In this document: in pieces, positions 29,201 to 41,200 of the stretch
Position numbering within the stretch: the first letter of the stretch is position 1
How the letters are laid out: every line of letters begins with the position of its first letter
Origin: Rhizophagus irregularis
Lineage: Eukaryota; Glomeromycota; Glomeromycetes; Glomerales; Glomeraceae
Direction of reading: 5' to 3'
Length of the DNA: 64,000 nt
Assembly: GCF_026210795.1 (NCBI RefSeq)
Contig: NC_089459.1
Span: 2,046,001-2,110,000, forward strand
Notes under the pieces: model-generated
Database searches by the model: none
Seen by the model: only the letters and a program-made list of their open reading frames with translations
Told to the model about the DNA's origin: nothing
Program-made: the position numbers and the translations under genes

Positions 29201-32200
29201 CGATGCAAGGTTCTCGGGATCAATTATCAACGACCGCGTCACCAGATCAACGAGCGAGCTATTTTCTTTTCATTAAATTCTTTGAAGAAGTTTCTGCTAG
29301 ACTTTCTCAATATAAGGATGATTTATTGGCATCATGTTTACGTCTTGTACTTTCCATTCCACGAGAACTTATTAATATACAAAACCTTATAACTCCAATA
29401 TGTATTTCATTAAAAATGGGGCTAAGTTATCAAACTCTTGCAACTATTGGTATAAATGCAATTGAGAAACTAGTGGATTTGCAGGGACCTCAGGATATTA
29501 GTAAATGGCTTGAACAGATATTGCCTCTCTTTAATGAATATTTATTGGTTAAGGCTGATTCAGATGACAATCCTATTAAAGAATTCGCACATATTCGAAA
29601 TTCGCAACGTAATAGGCGTGGAAACTTCAAATCACTTGATCAGACAAGGAAAGAGAGGGTCAAATCTAAAGGACAAAAAAAATCTTACAAAACTGTCGTT
29701 GGAGTATATATCAGTTTATAATATGTGTGTTAGGCTCGCCGTGATTTAATTATTGATTGATTTTTATTATTATACTATTATTAAGATTGGACAATTAGAA
29801 AAAAATGTAGGATTACACGATTTGCAAGTGCGCGTCCTTCGTTTGCTAGGAAGACTTGGCGGAGTTAGCAAGTTTGTGTTTGAAGACATTGTAAACAATG
29901 ATATGGTATATCGGTCAAGTCCTGCAATGAATCCGGCAGGATCCAAGATATCAAATAATAAATTACTTGCTTGGGATCCTGAAAGACGCTTATCATTCAA
30001 TATTCCATTTCCTGACACTAAAGTTGAAATTCTATTTGGTAAAATATTTTAAATTGAAAAAATATATATATACATACATATATTATATTAAATTGTTTCA
30101 ATTTTTAGACGAATTCTTACCACGTATAGTGGAACTTGCAGAGTCTGCACCAGATCGTAAAACAAAAATCGTTGCTTGTGAATTATTGCATTCAATCGTT
30201 ATAGTTATGATCGGAAAAAGTGCATTTCAATTATCGGGACATCAGCAGGTATCATCTAATTGTTGGAAAGAGAAGAGATATAAGTTAGATACTCATATTT
30301 ATGAACGATTTTTTAGAGCCCATTTGTTCGCATATATCGTAAAATATTTCCTGCCCTTCTGCGGTTAGCAATTGATACTGATCCTGTACCACGAAAAATC
30401 TTTCGCCGACTTGTTGCTCAATTAATTCATTGGTATACAAATAATGCACAATATGAGAACCCAGAAACAATTGCGTTATTACAATGTTGTATTGACGCGA
30501 TATGTAATCCTTGGGGTTCGCTGAGAGATTACGGTGCAGAATGTCTGAGTGAATTTTTAATATGGTCGATTAAACGATCGTCAGCGGTATTATAACATTT
30601 CTATCGAATTTCTGATATCGTTATATTAGATTTAAACTAATTTTTATTTTAAATAAAGCAGGTAGAAGCAAGTTCAATGAATATGAAATCGTTACTAAAG
30701 CGATTGTATAGTTTGTGTGCTCATCCTGATTATATAAAGCGTCTTGGAGCTTCTCTTGCTATTAATAAAATTTATCGAATATTTCGTGAAGAAGAATATC
30801 TAGTTGACCAGTTTACATTTGAACTTCTGTATTGGATGCTAGTCAATCTAAGACTTTCCGATAATGATCAGTCTGCGACGGGTAAGATTCTATTAAATTT
30901 TATTAAGTGATGTATAAAATAAATATAAATTTACATTAATTCTTTAGGGACGCGTCAACAGGCAATCTCAGCAATTCGCCATCTAAAAAAAATAATTATT
31001 GTAAAATCAAATTTATTTTTAAGTGAGACCTCCATGAGAAGGAAATTTACTAATCTTGACAGACCTAACTTATCATCTTTGGTTGAGTGGTTATTTATTG
31101 AGACAGGCAGAAAAGAACAAGATTACTCAAGTATTTGTCGCGAATTATTCGGTGAACTTGTGAAATTACTTCCAGGTAATATTTTAAAATATAATATGTT
31201 TATATGTTTATTTATTAATTATTTATTCTAACGGTATTTTACTTCTTATTTAAGACTTTAAGACAGGCTTTAGATGGGTTAAAGCTAGACTTGATAGAAA
31301 TTCAACGTTTTTAGAAAATCTTTATAAAACTTCAGAACTTGATCCTTCGAATTTGTTACATAAAAGCTTAGCTGCCCAACAGACAAAAGATTGGTGTTCG
31401 CAACTTTTATCCGTTTTAGCTAATTATAAATGGCTTACGAAAGAGAAGTTCGTGTTACCTTTGGATTTAATCACAAGCTCTGATACTATGTTAAGTAAAG
31501 CAATCATCTATTTCTTGGAAAATTTAGTACAAAATGACGTTGAGCGCTTTGTTCCTGATGCTATGGATATTGATGAAGAGGAACACCTTATGGGATCTGA
31601 AAATGTTTTAACTCCCGCAGAGAGATTGCAATGGTTAACACGAAAAATTCAAATTATCGAACACTTAATAGGATTTATTATTGTACTATTCAAAGAGACA
31701 GATCCAAACAATCTAGCACCTTTGTGGAATTCCAATATTATTGGAAAGAGATTTTACAAATTATTAGGAAATTGTTTGCTGCATCCTAATGTTATCGGAT
31801 TGGACCAATTTCCAGATAACATAATCAAACAAAAGTTGATTAAACACGTGGAAACCTTATTTACTTTGTTTAAGGAGTTGTCTATTAATAATGAAACTCA
31901 ATTGAAACAATTAGCGCAAGAGCTCGCAGAGATTGCATTTTCTGATGAAGTCGATTTATTAAATATTGAATTAGATAAATCAGGTACTTAACATGTTGTG
32001 TCTAATTATTTATTTCTCAAGAATTTAACGTTACAATAATTCATTGTAGATCCTACATATTATATCCAAATTACTCATGGATATTTGGTTCTCAGCTCGT
32101 CTGGGCTTTTTCCAGATTTATTAGAGCACGAAATGACTTCATATATGAATACTAGTTCAAAATTATATGATTATATTTTAGCCATCTGGAAGAAATTTAA

Positions 32201-35200
32201 TAACCTTCGTGACGTTTTAGATCCACTATGGGTTGAACTTATTAGACAGTTATTATCATTTGCTCTTTCGCTTAGTAAATATAATGGTGCAATTAACCAA
32301 TGGCTTCTTAGTGATATAGTCGTACGTAATATACCTGTCTTTGTTGTTTATGCTATATACTTAACGTTCACAATTCTTTTTATATTATTGAAACTGTTGT
32401 TTTAGGGCTTCCCCGGCAATAACTCGAATTTCTATCATCAAAATGGAACTATTTATTACCAGAAATTTTCTTCAGTCGTATGTCATCATTATTTCATTTA
32501 TTTTGTAATTCATCTTATCTTAAAACTAATCAAAAGTTATTAATTATTAGATCAATGAACATATTTCACGTAACTTTAGAGAATTTGCTAAGATTTTCTA
32601 CGAGAATATAAGTGATTTCACTAGGGATCAAATGAATATTGATATAGTTAGGGATATAATATTAAATCTAATTGATTATTTGACCTCTAAGAAAGACACC
32701 CAACAGAGCTTGGTATTTTTGGATCATGTGAGTGCAAAAATGTCCTTAAAGAATTTTTTATTTTTATTTTAATGGTTAACTATTTATACCCTTAATTAAT
32801 TATAGTTGATTTCGGAGTTCTATTTCCTTAAAAGTTTGTAAGTATATATTGCAAAGTCATTTTTTTAATATTTATAATCAATTTAACTCTCTTATTACAT
32901 TTAGCGTGAAAATGTGTACTTATGATCAACATTATTTATTGAAATTATGGAATGGATTATTTATGCTGGAGCCGAACTTACTAAGACGATTTTCGTTGAG
33001 AGAATTCCAAAATCTATTTCGTGAAGATTATGAAGCATTCCTTGATAGACATGTAGAACTTGAGTTCAAGAATGAAGCTTTGGATCTTCTACCTTTTTAC
33101 TTCAAATCAGATCTGCCAAAAGAAAAGGTGAAATCATAAGGTTAAAATAATTTCTTGTAATCTAAGAATAAATTATAATTTGTTATTGATTTTTTTAGAT
33201 TGAAAGTTTTATTGAATTCATTCTTTATCAACAATTACCTACTGATTCTAAGGATTATTCGAAATTTGGAACTAAAAAGTATTTTATCGTATTTATTACA
33301 AATTTTTATTTAACATTTACATTTACTTATGGCTATTGCTAATTTATATATAGACTAAATGAATATTTATCAGTTCTTGATAAAATGCTTAAAGCGATGG
33401 TGAGATCCAGAAATGTGAGCTTATTTAAAATCTTGATTCCCACTTTCTGTCGCGAGAGTGACCACGTATACGGAGAGGAATTTCAGCGACAAGCTAGCGA
33501 ATTTATATCAAAACTTTCTCGTTCTAAATATGTCGATACAATGGATATTGCTTACGGGTAATTGTATTTTTTATAATTTTTTAACCTTTTTTTTTGGATT
33601 TAAATCAGTTCTTAATTTGTTATTAATTTATTTTATACATACAGATATTTTACAAATCCAACATACATTAGCTTTCAACGAAACATTATTGAAATGATTT
33701 TGTCACCACCTTTGCTGCAAGGTCCGAAGATATTTGTATTAGATTTTTTCAAAAAGCATATTAATGAAATTATTGACCTTCTTGAACGTGACAAATACTC
33801 GAGAAATGTTGATGAAAAAATTTATTGTCTTAACGAAAAGGCAGGATCACTGACTCTTTTGCAAATATCCTTTTTTTAATTATTAATGGTTTTAGGCATG
33901 TTATTAGCTTTAAATCTTTAAATCTTTAACAAAATTTACATTCTTTATCTTCGTGCTTCCGTGGAAGACGTATATTCCGAAAAAGGCGAAATTGTTAAAG
34001 CTTATTGTCAAACAAGACCATTGAAAGCAAAGGAATTGACACGAAAAGTGATGGAAAAAGCACATAAGATTAAATCACGTGCTGATAAAGTATGAATTTA
34101 ACATAAGTAAAATTCTAAAATTTTTAAATTTAAAAAAATTAATGATCTTAATTTATTAGGACGACAATGGTAATAAATTATTGTCTGAAGCTAATTTACA
34201 TTACCGTTGCGAGGCATATAATGCTTTGGCAGCTGTAATTTTGTGTACCCAAGACAATCCAGTGTTCTATAAAGCATTTTTATTTGCCGAAAATATTTCA
34301 AAAGGCGAATTATTATGGGAAAACATTATTGATTTAGAGGTATTTTAAAATTTCTCGTATCTTATTACATACTTAAAACTAACTTATAATAAATATTTAG
34401 ACGACTTATAAAATAAAAGTTGAATTGAATCAGCCGTTTTTTAGATCAAAAGTCGATGATCTTAAATCAAGATCTGGAAGAACCTTCAAGGAAGCAAAAC
34501 TGTGCGATATCTAAAATAATCGAATTATATTTGTTTTTAAATATTCTCATACTCATTGAACCTAATTTACTATATAGATCAAGTAGTTTGAAATATATTG
34601 CGTCGCAGTATTTGGCAGATTCAAGTGTAACCCAAGTTGAGTTCGTATATGAGTGCTTTTTGAACCCTTTTATAATAGATAACTGATCAAATGAAAAATC
34701 TTCGTTAAATAGGGAGGTGCTCTCTTTAAAGAATTCCCTGATGAATCTGAAGATAATGTTAGTGAATCCGACTCGGATCCAATCCCAATGGAGATTGACG
34801 AACAAGTTGAAAATAAATTAGAGTAAATTCTAATTATTAATTATTAATTTTTGTCTCTTGAGTTACTTATCTTTATCTTTCAATTTTTATTAGGCTTGAA
34901 TTGGAGATTGACGAGTTTAATCGCCATCCTTGTATGAAAATTCTTATTAAAGTTATAGATCGACTCCATAATCAATTAACAATACCGGCAGATCCGGTTG
35001 AGTCAATGCCTGGCTGGATGAATGATATGTATAAAAAATTTACAAATACAGGAAATGAAAATAAAGGTAAATTATTATTGGTTAAATAATTTCAAGTTTG
35101 AACTCTGCTAAATTGTTTTTTATTCATGTAGAAAATGATACGCATATCAATATACGGTTATTTATCGCTAAAATTATAATTAATATTCCAGAAGCATTTG

Positions 35201-38200
35201 AAAAATATGCTTCTTCATGGATTCGTCCTGTTATAAAATTGATAACTGAAGGAATCTCATATGGCGAAGGAATTAACTATTTTATTCAGGTAATTGCGAT
35301 TTGAGCTTAAATTTTTATAATTGTTATTTATCCTATTTTATTATTTGTATTTAGGACCTTTGCGCGATTGTTACTGTCTGGGGTTCTTTCGTTAAGTTAG
35401 AATCTCATCAAGATAAAGTTCTATTATACGAATTGATGGTATTAATCTTAGTTTACTTTTAAACCATTTTTTTTCCATTGTAATTTTAAAATTTTACCTT
35501 ATAAAATTTCCAGGAGTTTTTGATGAAAAATTCTTATAATGAATCACGCGTTGTCATTAGGAATAATATTATAATCATTAAAGCAATATTCGAAATTTGG
35601 AGTGAATTGATTGTTGTACCTACGGTAAAATTTCTAGCATATTTAATATTCCAATAATATTAATGATCGTTTTTAACGTTAAAAAATATTGTCAATTTCA
35701 GCGCGTCATTCATGAATTAATTAGCGATTCCACAGGGAATGTTGACAAAGTTTATACGGGATTACAATTACTAGGAATAGTCTTAGCTCATGACAAGCCC
35801 TTGTTTCAAGACGAAGTTGGACTTGATTTGGGCGGTTTAACGTCTGATAAATTCTATATGGATTTAACAAATAATTTATTGAACCATGTTAATTCAAATG
35901 TTCGGGCGTTAGCTGCTGAGGTTTGGAAAAAAAATTAATTTTTCATATCATAAAGAATTTTGTTCTCTTGTTTTATTTAACTTATCATTATGTAGGTTTG
36001 TGGTTTGGCCGTAAAACATTTAAGGAAATATCATTGTTCAGAAGGCTTATCGTCTTTATTAAATCCGATGTTGCAAAAAGTAATTTTATTTCAATAATTT
36101 CTAATATTTTTAAGTTTTTTAATTATAAATTAATAGTTTGATTTATGAATAGATATCCGGAATGTATAAACAATCATTATCTAATGAATCTGACATGAAA
36201 AACTTCCTTACTGTTATTCATCATATCTCAATGCACGATGTTGACGTAGCTATTAGATTTCTAAAATATGTCTTCGGCATTCTACCAAGATTACTAAACA
36301 ATAAGATATTAGCTTTAGAAATAATTTCATTTTGCGCAGGACATGATCCAGATTTGCTTACGAATTTGCAAAGGGATCGACTTCTTGGCTTTTTAAAACA
36401 CAGGTAATTGTACTTTCCCATATTAATTCATATTAGCTGAGCTTAATTTTTTAAACTTTTACAAATTATTCCAAAAGAGATGAAAACGAACAGTTGCTTG
36501 CCTTAAGAATATTAGCTGGTGTACTTCAGGAGATTGATGCATCGACATTTGAATATTATTTGGAAAGTTTGGTCGAAAGCTTTCAAGATCATCCTAATAA
36601 TGATTGCAGAGTATCCTTGATGTTTATTAAAAGGATTATGAATTTATTTAATAATTTCTAACGGATCCTTAACTTGCGAAAATGTGCATTTAGAAATCTT
36701 ATTACACGATTTTGGTCAAAATGTATAATAAGATTAATGAAAATGATGAAATAAAACACAAATTGAAAATAAATCTTTTACGAGGGTTAATGGATACAGA
36801 TGAATCGATTCAGCAAGCATTAATTGAATTTTGGCACGCACAGGAAGAACTTTCATATGATACATTTACAAAGCTAAGAGAGCTTATTGGGTTTGTATTA
36901 TACGCTCTTGTAAAATTTTTTTTTAAAAAAAAAGGAAAGAAAAGAAAAAACGTTTACTCCTAATGCTAATATAATCTTTAATGAAACTAGAAATCTTTAT
37001 TATACCGAGGCTGAGAATTTATTTCTTAATTATGCCTGTTACCTATTACTTGAAGGATCCAAGAAAAGTATTGATTATAATAAGCATATATTTGATCAAC
37101 CATTGCCGCAATCTAGATTTGATGAGAATTATGATGACATTGACACTTCATGGAGAGTAAATAATACTATGACTCCTTTATTCGTGAATACACAAACAAG
37201 CAAACCAAAGGTAAAAGGAAAAAAAAAAGTGATTGTTTTTTTCAATAATTTAACAAAATTATTTGCTCATTATTTACAGGGAAATTTTAAAAGGCAGGAG
37301 GGTTTAGTTCGAGCAACGAATAAAGATTTGGCGTTTAGTTTGACCCTTGATCCAGGCAAGAATCATTTGCATGGTTTCTTAATAATCTTTTTTATATAGG
37401 ATATATTATTCATTTAACTAAACAGGAAATACAGGACTCGGTTCTCAAGTTGCTGGCTATTCTTTGACACAGTCAAATTTGTTATTTTCACAACCGTTTA
37501 CCCAAAGTTCTAAAAGTGATCAAACAGATCAAGACGGTACACAAAGGTAATTATTCGTTCTGAACTATTAAGTATAATTCACGGTCAAAATTACCTAAAT
37601 TTTTTCTATATAGATCAGCACGAAGTTCAGAATATCAAAGATTTGGTCGACGATCCCTCAAAACGTATTCTCAACTTGATTTTAAACAAATTATGGCATC
37701 GCAAAAAAAGCAAGATGAAATATACAGAACTAGTCAAAACATATATCCGGAAAATATTTCAATGTTACGTCAATATCGAGTTGGTAAGTCAAGCCGGGAT
37801 AAATTTTATTTGAAAACTCACTTTTCATTATTTATCCCATTATTATTTGTTGTGATTAATACCAAATTTTAATAGGAGAACTCCCTGATATTGAAATTAA
37901 TCATGGAGATCTAATTAATCCATTGCAAACATTGGCACAACGAGATTTAGACATATCTCGAATTTTATTCACATCCTTGTTTGTTTCAATATATAATCAA
38001 CTTGACAATAAAATACAGGTAAAATATCAGCTGGCTACTCAATTGAATGTTTACTATTTTTTGAATATATTACAAAATAATATGTATTTATTGTAGTCAG
38101 AAGAGATAAATGAATACAAAAAAGCTATGGGTCAGCATATTCAGAACATATTTAGCAAAACCACAATGAATTTCCCTCCATTTATTGGAAGTTGTTTAAG

Positions 38201-41200
38201 AATATGCTATGAAATCAATGATATTGAAATTGATCCCAATATGATTCGTAAAGCATGTAATTTAAGTTCAACGGAATCATTGGGAATTATTTTGATAGAA
38301 CGGCAATTATTACACACTTCTTCAGAAAGAGGTAAATTAGTTTTTTTTTTGTTTCCTTTCATTAGAATAATAATAGACGACAAAAAATTTATTTCTATTT
38401 CTGATTTAGAATCAAAAAGGCTACGTACTACAAATTCCAGCCTTGTCGCTTCAAGCAAAAAGCCTTGGATTGAATTGAGTCATTTATATAAATCTATTGA
38501 TGGTCATGATGTTTACAAAAGTATTTATGAAAGCAAAATAGTTGTCAGTGAACTTACAAAAGGTAAGTAATCATAGTAGAATTGTTAATATAGCATGCGA
38601 TAATATAATAAATTTGGTTTGATTTATAGATGCCCTTAATGCTGAGCTTTTAGGAGATTATGCATTAGCATGCAAATATTATTTGGAAGCGTTAAAAAGT
38701 GAAACTGATGTTGATGATATTGAGGTTTGTTTATTGTAATATTATAAATATTATTTTAATAGAATTTTAATATTTAATAACCTAAATTTATAGGTTGCTT
38801 TGTGGGAAGAAAGACGGTTTGATTGCTTTGAAAAGTTATGTCAATGGGATGACTTAGCAGAGACTGTTCTTGTTGATATTGAAGGTCAATTAAGTAACTT
38901 ATGGGAAGATGAATTACAGGTTTGGAGAAATTCTTATATTTAATATTGAATATTATATTTATTATTTAATTAATTAAAAATTGATGTAAAATTTTCAGGA
39001 TATATATTTACAACATTTCATCCATAGCTTCTTTAAATTATCACTCAGTGATGACAATAGTGAACATCGTCAGCTCTTTTTTGATTTTATTAATAGTGCT
39101 ATAAGTAATCAATATCAAAAATCTTTGTTGACTACGCAATATCCAATCGGTATGTAATAATGTTCGTCGAAAATAATAACTTGTGACACAAATCTCAAAA
39201 TATAATTTTGTTTTAGAACTTGCATTGAGTTCAGTAACGAAGAAGGATTTAGAACAAGCCCGATTATATGTTCGAAAAGCACTTGATAATTTCTTATTCA
39301 CATGGTCCACTTTACATCCATTGGCAATTGGTACTCGATTGGGTAAACTAAGTTCTTTGCAGCAGGTAAATTTTGCTATAATTTGTATGATTATTTGATT
39401 ATTAATGATTTCTAGAAATAGTATTATCCTAATTTTTTTAGATAGTAGAAATAGAGGAATTTCTGAATCTTATCCAGTCTTCTGAAAAGGATCAAATTTG
39501 GAACAAATTAATCTCACGTTGGGAAAGGAGGTAAAATAATAATTTTAACATTAAATTTTACTTGCTAGTTTTTTCATGATTTTTCGATTTTAGATTTCCT
39601 TCAAAAACTCTTGATTCTTCCAATACATGGGATGATATTGTGATAACTCGTCAATCTATCCTTAATGAAATGTCCGAAAGAATAAAAGTAAATCATGTAA
39701 GTTACAAATTGTTATTTTAATTGTTTTATCTCTTATATCAATGGTTATTTATAATTTTTTTTTATTAGTTTAATAGAAGGAAAGTTTCATTGGAAAGTCA
39801 AAGTTTGTTGAAAATGTCATCAGCTGCACGAATACAAAGAAATTTTGAAGTTGCTCGAGTTTGTTTAAGTAAAATAAGAAATTTGAAACTCATCGATGAT
39901 AAGAGATTGTCTTATTATCAATTTAAACTGAATCTTCGTGAAGCTCAAAACACAATTGATACTGAAAGGAAGGCAGAAATATTACTAGCATTATCAGAAG
40001 AATTTAAAAAAATAAAGGTATAGATATAACATTTGATTTTATATACTTATTAGATAATTAAAATACTATTTTTTTCAAGTCTCCTGATCTTAGGGATGAT
40101 ATAAAGATGAGAATAGTAGAAAGTGAAACATATGGACTCCTAATTTCTGAATTAGATAAGAGGGTACCTAATAGAAGCTTGTCCAAAATCAAAAATAACA
40201 AAAATTATTTTATTGAGCAAGGATATAATCTTTTTAATAATGCATCGAAGGAAACAACTTTACAGTTAAAGGTAAAAACACAATAACTTTAATACTATTA
40301 AATTTTTTCATATTTCTAATACATTCAATACCTTTTTATGTTAAATAGCCAACAATGCATGCTAAAGTCCTTGTCAAGTTTGCTAAATTCTGCGATTATT
40401 TTTTACGTAAACTTGATTCTACAGAGGAACAAATGGTAATTATAATGAAATATTATTTTCAACTATGTTAAAGATGTTTTTACACAGATTCTTCGCCATC
40501 TAAAAATTATTTTCATCTGTTCTATAGCAAATTGTATTTGATCCTGCGCAGTATGCTTCTAATGTAGTAGAGAGCATATTGCAAGCAATGGAAAATGGTT
40601 CGAAAGAAGCAACTGAATTATTTCCAAGATTGCTTCAAATTATTGAAAAATATCATAATACACAATCAATATTTAAAGAGAAGGTAAATTTCCTTATATC
40701 TTATCTTATCTTATTTATTATAGTATTCATAAAATTCTCTTAGGTGGAATCTGTTGAGTCTGTATGGAAATTTATTCGATGGATTCCTCAAATTGTTGCG
40801 ACCTTAGATCAATCTATAGCTCATTGTGTTTTCCCAATATTATTTAAGGTATTTGTAAATAAGTATATTTTAAGATTGCTCCGATTTTAATTTATTTACT
40901 ATAATTTAAACAATAGCTTGCAGAAGAATTTCCTAGGAGCTTGTATTATCCGCTTACTATTAGTAGCGAATATTATAAATTCGATGAAAGTACTCTTTTA
41001 GTCCGAGAAAATAAATCAAAAGTTCAGGAACTAAAACAAATGATCAAATGTGATGTTACTGATATATTTGTAACTGAGCTCCGTAGACTTACAGATTCTG
41101 AGATACATTTTTGTAATTGGGCCAATTCGGTTTATGTATGTATAAGTTATATGAATTGTATAAATATTGATTTTGACCAATTCTTCGAATATCTAGATGT

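Noticed and set aside
34467-34805. 112-aa minus-strand ORF in DNA-PKcs
   Set aside because: Antisense to exons 28-30, which have clear homology on the plus strand.
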